A DNA stretch of 64,000 nt. Origin: Chryseobacterium culicis. Lineage in GTDB: Bacteria; Bacteroidota; Bacteroidia; Flavobacteriales; Weeksellaceae. The position numbers were made by a program, and so were the translations under genes. Position 1 is the first letter of the stretch; every line of letters starts with the position of its first letter. The stretch spans positions 16,992 to 80,991 of the forward strand of contig NZ_PCPP01000008.1 of assembly GCF_002979755.1 (NCBI RefSeq), given 5' to 3'. Below the pieces are notes generated by a model. The model was given only the letters and a program-made list of their open reading frames with translations. It ran no database searches and was not told where the DNA came from. Positions 42,036-51,788 of this stretch are shown in pieces.

Positions 42036-44396
42036 ATGTTAATTTATAGACTAAAAAACTATTTTTTCCTTTTTTCTTTTTTATTGATTTCTGCTTCTGC
42101 ATTCTCTCAAACGAGACCTGTCAGAAAATCAGAAAAGATAAAACCTTCTGCGGCAAGTCTTAGAGCTGGAGCATTTATTGATGTGAATGTACCTCCCTAT
42201 ACCCCTTCAAACTATACGCCGGAACAGTTGGTAAAGAATATTTTGATCAATGGCGGTACCAATTGTACAACAGCCAATGTTACGAATGTTACGGTATCTC
42301 CTAATCATGAAGTGACAAACAGCAACAGATTCTGGGGATATTTTCATAAAGGAACAACCAATTTTCCTTTTACAGATGGGATTGTTCTTACTACAGGGTA
42401 TGCTTCTGAAGCAGGTAATAATTATGTATCAGCGGTTGGACAATCAGTAGGAACAGGAAGTGATGCAGATCTTGTAGCGGCTACCGGAGCCAATGTTAGC
42501 TTAACGGATGCCGTAGCTCTTGAATTTGATTTCGTTCCGAATTCAAACCAGGTAAAATTTAATTACATATTCGTTTCTGATGAATATACTTCCAATTATC
42601 CTTGCTTAGGGTATTCCGATGCCTTTGCCCTATTATTAAAGAAAGTTGGAGATCCTACCTATACGAATCTGGCTGTATTGCCCGGAGGTGCAGGACCTGT
42701 AAGTGCAACCAATATTGTTCCTGCAGGAAATGGATTCAGCTGCGGGCCTATCAATGCAACCTTTTTTGGAGCTTTAGCGAATCCGCATCTGGTTATTAAT
42801 TATTTTGGAAGAACAACACCTTTAACAGCTGTTGCAGATGTAATTCCAGGGCAGACGTATCATTTTAAAATGGTATTGGCTGATGCAAAAGACCCTTCCC
42901 ACGATTCTGCGGTTTTCTTAGAAGGAGGATCTTTTGATGTGGGAATTAAAATTGTAGACGAAACCGGAGTGGTTTTACCGGGAAGCATCAATATGTGCGA
43001 TAATACTCCAAGACAGTTGAAAGCTCAGGTAGCAGCAATTCCGGGAATGACTTATCAATGGTATAAAGATGGAGTCGCTATTCCTGGGGCAACAAGCGCT
43101 ATTTATATTGCTACCCAGGCGGGAGTTTATACTGTAAAAGTAATGGTTCCGGGAAATCAGTGTCCTAGCGAGGCAACCATTACGATCGTCGGAGGAACGA
43201 GCCCTACTGTACAGAATGCTGAACTTAAACTCTGTACAACTCCTGCAATCACCAGTTTTAACTTGGAAACAGCAAAACCATTGATCAGTACAACGCCAGG
43301 TGCGGTATTCCGTTTTTATGCCAACCAGGCTGATGCACAGGCTCAAAATAACAGTTATATCACCAATCTGACCAACTATGCTGGAACAGATGGACAAATA
43401 TTATATGTTCTGGTTTCCAATGGAGCTTTCTGTAGCAAGATTGCAACATTAACCTTAAGAAAAGAAGAAACACCAACAGCTTTACTTACTGCTCCGAGAT
43501 TGAAAATTTGTGCCGGTGAATCTGTTTTATTAACAGCTTCTGGCGGTGTTACCTATGAATGGAGTGATTCGGCAAGTACTACCGGAGGAATAAGAACGGT
43601 AAGCCCAACTCAGACTACCACCTATACTGTATATGCTATCGGAGCACAGGGATGTAAATCTCTTCAGCCGGCACGTATTACCATTGAAGTAGTACCGGCT
43701 ATTGTTTCAAACTTAAAAGGAGGCCACATCTGTCAGGGTGATAAAATTGTTCTGGATGCAGGTTCAGGTCCTGGATATACCTATCAGTGGAGTTCTGGTG
43801 AAACAAGTCAGAGCATTACAGTAGCTACTCCTGGAGAATATACGGTAATGATCAGTAACGGAGTTTGTTCAAAAGAGTTCAAGACTCAGGTTATTAAAGC
43901 CGTGATTCCTGAAGTGATAAAAGTGGATTATAATGAAAGTGGAACAATGATTGTTACAGCAAGCAATCCAAGTAATGGTATCCTTGAATATTCAGTAGAT
44001 AACGGGGTAACATGGCAGTCTTCGAATATATTTAATAATGTCCCTAAAAATAAAATCATTTCGATCAGAGTCAGAGTTAAATTTACAAGCTGTGTAGGTT
44101 TCCTTGAATTCTTTACATTCGTGATGAAAAATGTGATTACTCCAAACGGTGATAATATTAATGATATCATTGATTTCAGCGGGGTGGTTAATTATAAAGA
44201 TTTCAGCGGACAGGTTTTCGACCGATACGGAAGAGAAGTGTTCAAAGCAGCGAAGATCAATCCATATTGGGACGGATATTTCCAGGGCAAGAAGCTTCCT
44301 ACTTCTACCTACTGGTATCAGGTAACCTTCGAAGATCCTGCTAGTAAAGAACTTACTGTAAAAACAGGATGGATATTACTTAAAAATATAGAATAA
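42036..44396 (+). CDS. Choice-of-anchor L protein with T9SS type B sorting domain, paralogue 1
   Basis: 786 residues. Signal peptide to about residue 24 (FLLISASAFSQ). Then the choice-of-anchor L domain (about 50-310), with FWGYFHKG, DGIVLTTGYAS, ALEFDFVP and PGQTYHFKMVLAD. Ig-like units follow, one with YQWYKDGVAIPGA and one with ICAGESVLLTASGGVTYEW. The end is a T9SS type B (gliding-motility C-terminal type) domain with NVITPNGDNINDIIDF and FDRYGREVF. It is an exported, probably surface-attached protein. First of three tandem paralogues, each with its own promoter and terminator. Confidence 0.87.
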   Translation: MLIYRLKNYFFLFSFLLISASAFSQTRPVRKSEKIKPSAASLRAGAFIDVNVPPYTPSNYTPEQLVKNILINGGTNCTTANVTNVTVSPNHEVTNSNRFWGYFHKGTTNFPFTDGIVLTTGYASEAGNNYVSAVGQSVGTGSDADLVAATGANVSLTDAVALEFDFVPNSNQVKFNYIFVSDEYTSNYPCLGYSDAFALLLKKVGDPTYTNLAVLPGGAGPVSATNIVPAGNGFSCGPINATFFGALANPHLVINYFGRTTPLTAVADVIPGQTYHFKMVLADAKDPSHDSAVFLEGGSFDVGIKIVDETGVVLPGSINMCDNTPRQLKAQVAAIPGMTYQWYKDGVAIPGATSAIYIATQAGVYTVKVMVPGNQCPSEATITIVGGTSPTVQNAELKLCTTPAITSFNLETAKPLISTTPGAVFRFYANQADAQAQNNSYITNLTNYAGTDGQILYVLVSNGAFCSKIATLTLRKEETPTALLTAPRLKICAGESVLLTASGGVTYEWSDSASTTGGIRTVSPTQTTTYTVYAIGAQGCKSLQPARITIEVVPAIVSNLKGGHICQGDKIVLDAGSGPGYTYQWSSGETSQSITVATPGEYTVMISNGVCSKEFKTQVIKAVIPEVIKVDYNESGTMIVTASNPSNGILEYSVDNGVTWQSSNIFNNVPKNKIISIRVRVKFTSCVGFLEFFTFVMKNVITPNGDNINDIIDFSGVVNYKDFSGQVFDRYGREVFKAAKINPYWDGYFQGKKLPTSTYWYQVTFEDPASKELTVKTGWILLKNIE

Positions 44397-44412
44397 TTTA
44401 AACTATAACTGA

Positions 44413-44442
44413 AAGACTGACTATTTTGTCAGTCTTTTTTTA
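44413..44442 (+). terminator. Terminator after choice-of-anchor gene 1
   Basis: AAGACTGAC and GTCAGTCTT arms with a 6-nt loop and a T run. Confidence 0.9.
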
Positions 44443-44516
44443 TTATTTTAAAATAAACAGAGTTGATATTCTAATATAAATAAATTTGCGTTAGTAATAA
44501 TGTAAATTGTGTTAAC

Positions 44517-44548
44517 TTGAATTTCAATCAAAAAAAATAGTATTTTTG
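44517..44548 (+). promoter_or_regulatory. Promoter of choice-of-anchor gene 2
   Basis: TTG at 44517-44519, 21-bp spacer, exact -7 box TATTTTTG at 44541-44548, and ATG 16 bp later. Confidence 0.65.
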
Positions 44549-44564
44549 TTCAAAATAATATAAA

Positions 44565-47500
44565 ATGTTAAATAGGAGGAGAGGAAATTTATTTTTAGCG
44601 TTATTTTTAGCTTTCATGGGGAACTTTGTTTTGGCTCAAAATAAAGGAAGGGTAGAAATTGCTGCAAAACCTAAAGCTGCTTCCTTGAGAGCAGGTGTTT
44701 TTATCGATGTAAACGCACCCAGCTACCCGGAATCCGGCTATCCTATAACTCAGCTAATAAACGATGTGCTTATATCAGGAGGCTCTACTTGTACCAGTTC
44801 AACGGTAAGCAATGTAACCGTTTCTCCGAACTTGTCTGCTACCAATCAGAACCGTAGCTGGGGATATTTTAATAAATCAAATACCAACTTTCCTTTCAGT
44901 AAAGGGATTATACTTTCAACAGGGTATGCTAATAAAGCCGGGAATACTTTCCAGGGAACTTTAAGTGATGACCTTGGAACCGGTGGAGATGTAGATCTGG
45001 CGAACGCTTTAGGGATTGCTAACAATAACCTAACCAATGCAACATCTATAGAGTTTGACTTTGTAGCTGCTTCTACTGAAATTACTTTCAGATATTTATT
45101 TGCTTCCAAAGAATATCAGCAAAATTTTCCATGTACTATTACAGACGGTTTTGCCTTGCTGTTAAAAAAAGCATCTGATCCTACTTATACCAATCTTGCC
45201 GTGCTTCCGGGAGGGGCAGGGCCTGTGAGTGTAACAAATATTCACCCGCAATATCAAAACTGCGGACCTAAAAATGAAGCCTATTACGGAGGTACGAATA
45301 CCGCTCAGGTTGAAACCAATTTCAATGGACGTACCATTCCGCTTACTGCAAAAGCAACGGTAATTCCTGGGCAAACCTACCATTTTAAAATTGTGCTTGC
45401 AGATTATCAGGATCCCAACTTTGATTCAGCCGTATTTCTTGAAGCCGGATCATTTGATATCGGGGTGAAAATCCTGGATCCGGCAGGAGTACAGCTTCCT
45501 GCATCTGTAAATATGTGTGATAATACGCCACAGACTTTTACAGCTTCGGTTCAGGGACCTAACATAACCTATCAGTGGTATTTGGGAACCAATGCAATTC
45601 CAGGGGCTACTAATGCAAGTTATACTGCAACACAGCCTGGTGTATATACCGTTAAGGTTTTCATCCAGGGAAATAGCTGTCCGGGAGAAGCTACCATTAC
45701 TGTGGTTGGCGGAACATCTCCTACAGTACAGAATGCTACACTGACGGCCTGTTATGCCGCTGGGAATGCAACTTTTAATTTAACATCAGCACAAACCTCA
45801 ATAAGCACTACTCCGGGAGCTGTGTTTTCATATTATACCACATTGGCAGATGCTAATGCTGGAAATGCAAATACAATTCCTAATCCAACAGCTCATCAGA
45901 GTGCAGGCGGAACGGTGTATGTAAGAGTGGCAAACGGTTTCTGTGCAAAAGTAGCGCAGCTGCAATTAGTAAAAGCCCCACAAATGGTACCTACTATTGC
46001 TCCACCAATAGTACTTACCTGTGCTAACTCTCAGACGACACTGGATGCTTCAGCTTCTGTTTATCCGGCTGGGGCTACATTCAACTGGACGACTACCGGA
46101 GGAAATATTGTTTCAGGAGGAACTACCTTAAATCCTGTGATCAATGCTGCGGGAACCTATACTTTAACCATTACAAAAGTTTACCAGCCTGGAAATATCA
46201 GCTGTACCGCTGTAGGAACTGTAACCGTAACAGGAAACAGTGCTCCGCCAGTTACCGGGCTTACGGCAAACAAAATAAAAATCTGTAAAGGAGATTCTGC
46301 AACCCTTACTGCTTCAGGAGGTGCTACCTATAACTGGGGGAATGGCCTTACAGGAAACGGAAACACACAGGTTGTTTCACCTACTGTTACAACAACCTAC
46401 ACTGTAACAGCAGTGGGAGCGAATGGTTGTGTGTCTCAAAACCCTGCCACTTTAACAATTGAAGTGTCAGAACCTTTTACAGCCCAAAACGCAACATTAC
46501 ATAAGTGTTATCAGCCGGGATTAACTTATAATCTTACTGAAGCTCAGCCTCAGATTACAACTGCTGCAGGAGTTACTTTTACTTACTATATCAATCAGGC
46601 TGATGCTAATGCCGCTAACGGAAACTTTATTGTAACACCTACAACATATACACCTCCAGGAGGAAGCCAGACTATTTATGTATTAGCAAGTAATGGAGGT
46701 TGTAGCTATGTGGTGACTCTGCAATTATTAAGTACAGCTCAAACAACTCTTACCATTGCTGCACCGCAAACAATTACCTGTACAACTCCACAGATTACAC
46801 TCAATGCTTCAGCATCTGTAGTCCCTGCGGGATCTACTATTGCATGGACCACAACCGGAGGAACTATCGTATCAGGAGGTAATACACTTACACCAGTTGT
46901 AAGCGCTGGCGGAACATATACTTTAACGGTTACTAATATATCACAACCAGGAAACTTAAGCTGTACATATACTGCAACAGTAACAGTACAGGAAGATAAA
47001 GTACAGCCGGTAGCTGCACTTGTTTCATCACAACCCCGTATTTGTGTTGGAGAATCTGTAACATTGACAGCTTCTGGAGGAGTAACCTATAACTGGGGCA
47101 ATGGTCTTACCGGAAACGGAAACACTCAGGTTGTTTCCCCTACAACAACAACTGTGTATACCGTATTTGCTGTTGGAGCTAACGGATGTATTTCTGCAAC
47201 ACCAGCAACAGTAACAGTTCAGGTAGGTCCACCTATAGCAGGGCTTACTGCCTCTAAATTAAAAATTTGTGAAGGAGAATCTGTAACATTAACAGCCACA
47301 GGAGGAATTACTTATAACTGGATAGGGCTTACCGGAAATGGAAATACACAGGTTGTTACTCCTACTGTAACAACAGAATATTCGGTATTTGCATTGGGAG
47401 GAAACGGATGTAGCTCTGTGAATCCGGCTAAAGTTACCATTGAAGTAGTTCCCGCAATCGTTTCTACATTAAAAGACGTATTTGTCTGCGCCGGAGATAA

Positions 47501-48149
47501 AGGAACGCTGGATGCCGGGGCAGGACCGAACTATACTTATGTATGGAGTACAGGAGCAACCACTCAAACCATAACAACTAATATTCCCGGAACATATTCT
47601 GTGATAATCAGTAATGGAGTTTGTTCAAAAACTTTCTCTGCACAACTGATCAATCCTGATTTACCACAGTTTACGAATATTGTTTATGATAACCATATCC
47701 TTACCCTTACGGCAAGCAATCCTACCGGTGGAACTTTAGAATTCTCCATAGACGGAGGCCTGACATGGCAGTCATCAAATGTATTTACAGGAGTTTTAAA
47801 TAATACCATGTATTCTGTAATGGTAAGAGTGAAAGGTGCTAAATGCGGTACTTCACTGGATTATTTTACATTCATTATCAGCAATGCTATTACCCCTAAT
47901 ATGGATGGTGTTAATGATACTATAGACTTCTCCGGAATCAGCGGGTACAAAGATTTTGCAGCTTCTATCTTCGACAGGTATGGAGCAGAGGTATTCAAAG
48001 CGGCTAAAGGTGATGTGATATGGACAGGATCTTTAAAAGGGATCAATCTTCCTACTGCTACTTACTGGTACAGGGTACAATGGGAAAACCCGGCCAGCAA
48101 GAAACTGGAACAACGTTCAGGATGGATACTTCTGAAGAACAGAAACTAG
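44565..48149 (+). CDS. Choice-of-anchor L protein with T9SS type B sorting domain, paralogue 2 (extended)
   Basis: 1194 residues, about 400 longer than its two neighbours. Signal peptide 1-24, then a choice-of-anchor L domain (about 45-310) like paralogue 1. The extra length is duplicated Ig-like units. Three copies begin KICKGDS/RICVGES/KICEGES and share LTGNGNTQVV. They are interleaved with two units carrying TITAPQ/IVLTCA ... LDASASV-type segments. It ends in a type B domain (NAITPNMDGVNDTIDF, FDRYGAEVF, then a WILLKNRN end). Exported surface protein; no catalytic motif. The unit duplications make this the most elongated member of the cluster. Confidence 0.87.
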   Translation: MLNRRRGNLFLALFLAFMGNFVLAQNKGRVEIAAKPKAASLRAGVFIDVNAPSYPESGYPITQLINDVLISGGSTCTSSTVSNVTVSPNLSATNQNRSWGYFNKSNTNFPFSKGIILSTGYANKAGNTFQGTLSDDLGTGGDVDLANALGIANNNLTNATSIEFDFVAASTEITFRYLFASKEYQQNFPCTITDGFALLLKKASDPTYTNLAVLPGGAGPVSVTNIHPQYQNCGPKNEAYYGGTNTAQVETNFNGRTIPLTAKATVIPGQTYHFKIVLADYQDPNFDSAVFLEAGSFDIGVKILDPAGVQLPASVNMCDNTPQTFTASVQGPNITYQWYLGTNAIPGATNASYTATQPGVYTVKVFIQGNSCPGEATITVVGGTSPTVQNATLTACYAAGNATFNLTSAQTSISTTPGAVFSYYTTLADANAGNANTIPNPTAHQSAGGTVYVRVANGFCAKVAQLQLVKAPQMVPTIAPPIVLTCANSQTTLDASASVYPAGATFNWTTTGGNIVSGGTTLNPVINAAGTYTLTITKVYQPGNISCTAVGTVTVTGNSAPPVTGLTANKIKICKGDSATLTASGGATYNWGNGLTGNGNTQVVSPTVTTTYTVTAVGANGCVSQNPATLTIEVSEPFTAQNATLHKCYQPGLTYNLTEAQPQITTAAGVTFTYYINQADANAANGNFIVTPTTYTPPGGSQTIYVLASNGGCSYVVTLQLLSTAQTTLTIAAPQTITCTTPQITLNASASVVPAGSTIAWTTTGGTIVSGGNTLTPVVSAGGTYTLTVTNISQPGNLSCTYTATVTVQEDKVQPVAALVSSQPRICVGESVTLTASGGVTYNWGNGLTGNGNTQVVSPTTTTVYTVFAVGANGCISATPATVTVQVGPPIAGLTASKLKICEGESVTLTATGGITYNWIGLTGNGNTQVVTPTVTTEYSVFALGGNGCSSVNPAKVTIEVVPAIVSTLKDVFVCAGDKGTLDAGAGPNYTYVWSTGATTQTITTNIPGTYSVIISNGVCSKTFSAQLINPDLPQFTNIVYDNHILTLTASNPTGGTLEFSIDGGLTWQSSNVFTGVLNNTMYSVMVRVKGAKCGTSLDYFTFIISNAITPNMDGVNDTIDFSGISGYKDFAASIFDRYGAEVFKAAKGDVIWTGSLKGINLPTATYWYRVQWENPASKKLEQRSGWILLKNRN

Positions 48150-48172
48150 ACATTTATTAAAAATAAAATATT

Positions 48173-48213
48173 AACAACGAAATCTTTCAGCAATGAAAGA
48201 TTTTGTTGTTTTT
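48173..48213 (+). terminator. Terminator after choice-of-anchor gene 2
   Basis: AACAACGAAATCTTTC pairs with GAAAGATTTTGTTGTT (one G-T pair), followed by TTT. Confidence 0.85.
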
Positions 48214-48414
48214 AAGGGAAAGTGTTATCATGATTTGTGAATTATTTGAAATGAGAAGGAAATATGTTAAAATAATTTGTAATTCAATGCTACCACATCA
48301 TTTATGGTTTCTTCAAGTAGGGATTGATTAACGAAAATTTACTGTAAAAGGTCCTTATTTTGTTTTTTTGTAGTAAAAAATATAAATATGTATATGAGAT
48401 ATTTAAAAAAAAAT

Positions 48415-48422
48415 TAAATTTG
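48415..48422 (+). promoter_or_regulatory. -7 promoter box of choice-of-anchor gene 3
   Basis: TAAATTTG, exact TAnnTTTG, 16 bp before the ATG. Confidence 0.55.
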
Positions 48423-48438
48423 TTGAAACAAAAATATT

Positions 48439-50796
48439 ATGAGAAGATATCTACCGCTTTGTTTATTTTTTTTAGTCATCTCGACTTTTTTATTTTCACA
48501 AAACCTGCCACCGCGAAAACAGGCAAAAGAAATTCCTTCAAATCTATCCAGAAGAGCTGGGGCTTTCATTGATGTTAACGCTCCGCAGTATCCTGAAACC
48601 GCTTATACTATTGAGAAAATGGTTAAAGATGTATTGATCTCATCCGGAACCAATACCTGTCTTACTCCCAATGTAACCAATGTGAAGATTACTCCTAACC
48701 ATGCTGCAAGTAATGCAGATAGAGCATGGGGATATTTTCATAAAGCTACAACCAATTTCCCCTTTAAAGATGGGCTTATTCTTTCTACAGGTTATGCAAG
48801 AAGAGCAGGTAACACTTTTGAAGGTGGCCTTAGTGATGTCAACGGTGGAGGATCAGATGCTGATCTTGCACAGGTGATTGGGGTAGTGGAAAGTAGATTG
48901 AATGATGCTGTTCTTTTGGAGTTTGACTTCGTTCCAACAACCTCTCAGATTAAATTTAATTATCTGATTGCCTCAGAAGAATATACAGGCTCATTCCCTT
49001 GTACCTTTGCAGATGCCTTTGCGATCTTATTGAGACCTACTTCAGGTGGACCTTATGTAAATATGGCTGTGCTTCCTGGAGGAGCCGGACCAGTAAGTAT
49101 TACGAATATCCACCCTGAAATACCAGGGAGTTGTGGTGCTGTGAACGAACAATATTTCGGAGGATATAACACAGGTAACGTTGAAACCAACTTTAATGGA
49201 AGAACAATCCCATTGACTGCTACAGCAACAGTAGTAGCAGGACAGGAATATCACTTTAAAATGGTAATTGCCGATTACAGTGACCACAGTTATGACTCTG
49301 CGGTATTTCTTGAAGGAGGATCTTTCAACATCGGGGTAGATCTTTTAGACCCTGCAGGAACGAAATTACCTTCAGATATCAATGTATGTGATAATGTACC
49401 TCAGGTAATTACAGCTTCTGTAAATGACCCTAACCTTGTATACCAATGGTACTATAACGGTGCTCCGGTACCTAATGCTACTACCAATACAATTACCGCT
49501 ATCCAGCCTGGTACCTATACTATCGAAGTAAGTGTTCCTGGTAATCCATGTCCGGGTAAAGCTTCCATAGAGATTCATGGCGGAACAACACCGCTGGCTC
49601 AGGATGCAACATTGCTGCTTTGTACTACACCGGATATTACTACTTTTGATTTAAGTACTATTACATCTACTATCAGCCCTACACCGGGAGCGATTTTTAA
49701 ATTCTACGTAGATCAGGCAGATGCAATTGCTCAGAATGATAATTATATTCAGACTCCATTAAACTATAATGGTAATGATGGCCAGATTCTTTATGTGGTT
49801 GTTTCCAACGGAGCATTCTGTAGTAAAATGGTTGAACTGAAATTATTGAAGGAAGTAACGCCAACGGCTAAAGTAAAAGCTTCCAGAATAAAAATATGTC
49901 CTGGAGAGTCTGTAACCCTTACTGCTGAAGGAGGAGATACTTATCTGTGGAGTAATTTTATGGGAACAGGTAATATGCAGACGGTTACTTTATACCAGAC
50001 GACAACATTTACCGTATATGCAATCGGACAAAAAGGATGTAAATCTCTGAATCCTGCAACCATAAGAATTGAAGTTACACCGGAAATCACGTCACCATTA
50101 AAAGATGTTGAAATGTGTATTGGTGACATAGTAACCCTTGATGCAGGAGCAGGACAAGGCTTCAAGTATCTTTGGAGCACAGGGGCTACAACACAGAAAA
50201 TTAATGTAGACCAATGGGGAATTTATTCAGTGGAAATTGATAATGGTATCTGTAAGAAGGTTTTCGAAGCTAAAGTAATGGGAGCTGCTACTCCTTTTGT
50301 TACTGCTTTAAATTATGAAAGCATCAAGAAAACAGTTACAATTACTGCAGAAAACCCTCCGATGAACAATACACCAAGCACGTTAGAGTATTCTATTGAC
50401 AACGGAATCAGCTGGCAGGAATCCAATGTATTTACTAATCTTTTAGACAATACAAACTATACTGTTTTAGTAAGAAGAGTGGGTACACATTGTGTAGGAT
50501 CTCTTGAATTCTTTACCCTGCAGATCAACAATATTATTACTCCGAACGAAGACGGAATCAACGATGTACTGGATCTTAAAGCTCTTGGAGACTTTAAAAA
50601 CTTTAAAGGTTCAATATACGACAGATATGGAGTAGAGATGTTCAGATTCTCAAAAGAAAATCCTATCTGGGACGGAACAGTAGGAGGTAAGAGACTTCCT
50701 ACAGCGACCTACTGGTATAAGTTCAACTTTGAGTATCCAAAATCAAAAGCTCAGATGAACTGGTCAGGATGGATTATGCTGAAGAACAGAAACTAA
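48439..50796 (+). CDS. Choice-of-anchor L protein with T9SS type B sorting domain, paralogue 3
   Basis: 785 residues with the same architecture and length as paralogue 1: signal peptide (FLVISTFLFSQ), choice-of-anchor L domain with AWGYFHKA, DGLILSTGYARRAGN and LLEFDFVP, Ig-like units (YQWYYNGAPVPNA; ICPGESVTLTAEGGDTYLW), then a type B sorting domain with NIITPNEDGINDVLDL and YDRYGVEMF. The sorting domain ends in WIMLKNRN, matching paralogue 2. Exported, probably surface-bound; ligand unknown. Confidence 0.87.
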   Translation: MRRYLPLCLFFLVISTFLFSQNLPPRKQAKEIPSNLSRRAGAFIDVNAPQYPETAYTIEKMVKDVLISSGTNTCLTPNVTNVKITPNHAASNADRAWGYFHKATTNFPFKDGLILSTGYARRAGNTFEGGLSDVNGGGSDADLAQVIGVVESRLNDAVLLEFDFVPTTSQIKFNYLIASEEYTGSFPCTFADAFAILLRPTSGGPYVNMAVLPGGAGPVSITNIHPEIPGSCGAVNEQYFGGYNTGNVETNFNGRTIPLTATATVVAGQEYHFKMVIADYSDHSYDSAVFLEGGSFNIGVDLLDPAGTKLPSDINVCDNVPQVITASVNDPNLVYQWYYNGAPVPNATTNTITAIQPGTYTIEVSVPGNPCPGKASIEIHGGTTPLAQDATLLLCTTPDITTFDLSTITSTISPTPGAIFKFYVDQADAIAQNDNYIQTPLNYNGNDGQILYVVVSNGAFCSKMVELKLLKEVTPTAKVKASRIKICPGESVTLTAEGGDTYLWSNFMGTGNMQTVTLYQTTTFTVYAIGQKGCKSLNPATIRIEVTPEITSPLKDVEMCIGDIVTLDAGAGQGFKYLWSTGATTQKINVDQWGIYSVEIDNGICKKVFEAKVMGAATPFVTALNYESIKKTVTITAENPPMNNTPSTLEYSIDNGISWQESNVFTNLLDNTNYTVLVRRVGTHCVGSLEFFTLQINNIITPNEDGINDVLDLKALGDFKNFKGSIYDRYGVEMFRFSKENPIWDGTVGGKRLPTATYWYKFNFEYPKSKAQMNWSGWIMLKNRN

Positions 50797-50816
50797 AATT
50801 GATAATGTAATATAAA

Positions 50817-50852
50817 AGAAAGCCTTTCAAATGTATTTTTGAAAGGCTTTCT
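50817..50852 (+). terminator. Terminator after choice-of-anchor gene 3
   Basis: AGAAAGCCTTTCAAA and TTTGAAAGGCTTTCT, a perfect 15-bp stem with a 6-nt loop. The following T run is weak. Confidence 0.75.
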
Positions 50853-50887
50853 ACTTTTAACAAAGAATGTTATTGTATTTTGTTCAA

Positions 50888-50918
50888 CAAAAAGCTCCCG
50901 GTAAAGGAGCTTTTTTAA
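50888..50918 (-). terminator. rsmA terminator
   Basis: AAAAGCTCC and GGAGCTTTT arms, flanked by A and T runs on both sides, so it may serve both converging genes. Confidence 0.8.
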
Positions 50919-50926
50919 TGATTTCT

Positions 50927-51697
50927 TTATTGATTTTCTTTCCAGAGGTTAGCAAAGTGTATAAAATCTGCAACACTAAGTTCTTCTGCTCTCTTATCTA
51001 AAAATTCGTGCCCTTTTAAAGCTTCAGGAATATTTAATGATTTCAAGGCATTAGAAAGTTTTTTCCTTCTTTGATTGAATCCTGTTTTTACAATTTGTTT
51101 AAACAAAACTTCATTACCCGAAAGCCCTTCCTTAGGGTTTCTTGTAAGCCTGATCACTCCAGATTTTACTTTCGGCGGAGGATTGAAGACATTTTCATGT
51201 ACCGTAAACATATAAGATACATCATAATAAGCCTGTATAAGGACAGAAAGAATACCGTAATCTTTAGTTCTCGGAACAGCAGCCGTTCTTTCAGCTACCT
51301 CCTTCTGGAACATTCCTACCATTTCCGGGATCAATTGGTAATGATCTACAATCTGAAACAAGATCTGAGATGAAATATTGTACGGAAAATTACCAATGAT
51401 CGCAATCTCATCGTCTTTGATAAAACTGAAATCCTGCTTCAGGAAATCTCCTACAAAAGTTTCTTCAGTTACTTTCGCATAATTCTTTTTCAGGTATTCG
51501 ATAGATTCTGTATCGATTTCTGCAAGGTAAATCTTCTGCTCCTTTTCAAGAAGATATTTGGTAAGAACTCCCATTCCGGGACCCACTTCCATAATATTAT
51601 TATAGTTCTCAAAACTAAGACCTTCTACGATTTTTCTTGCGATATTTTCATCTGTCAGAAAGTGCTGCCCCAGATGTTTTTTTGCTTTTACACTCAA
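50927..51697 (-). CDS. rsmA: 16S rRNA (A1518/A1519-N6) dimethyltransferase
   Basis: 256 residues. SAM-binding motif EVGPGMGVLTKYL near residue 38 and the catalytic GNFPYNISS motif near residue 103, with the KKHLGQHFL start of the family. The start codon is TTG: an in-frame TAA lies two codons upstream and no ATG precedes KKHLGQHF. The enzyme dimethylates two adjacent adenines in helix 45 of 16S rRNA (kasugamycin sensitivity). It is divergent from ftsX. Confidence 0.95.
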   Translation of the reverse strand: MSVKAKKHLGQHFLTDENIARKIVEGLSFENYNNIMEVGPGMGVLTKYLLEKEQKIYLAEIDTESIEYLKKNYAKVTEETFVGDFLKQDFSFIKDDEIAIIGNFPYNISSQILFQIVDHYQLIPEMVGMFQKEVAERTAAVPRTKDYGILSVLIQAYYDVSYMFTVHENVFNPPPKVKSGVIRLTRNPKEGLSGNEVLFKQIVKTGFNQRRKKLSNALKSLNIPEALKGHEFLDKRAEELSVADFIHFANLWKENQ

Positions 51698-51788
51698 AGT
51701 TTTTTATGATTTTATTAACAATGATTTTCTTTATTTCGTCCCAAATTTCGGAAGATTTTTTCTATTTTAGCCAAAAATTTTAATATTA

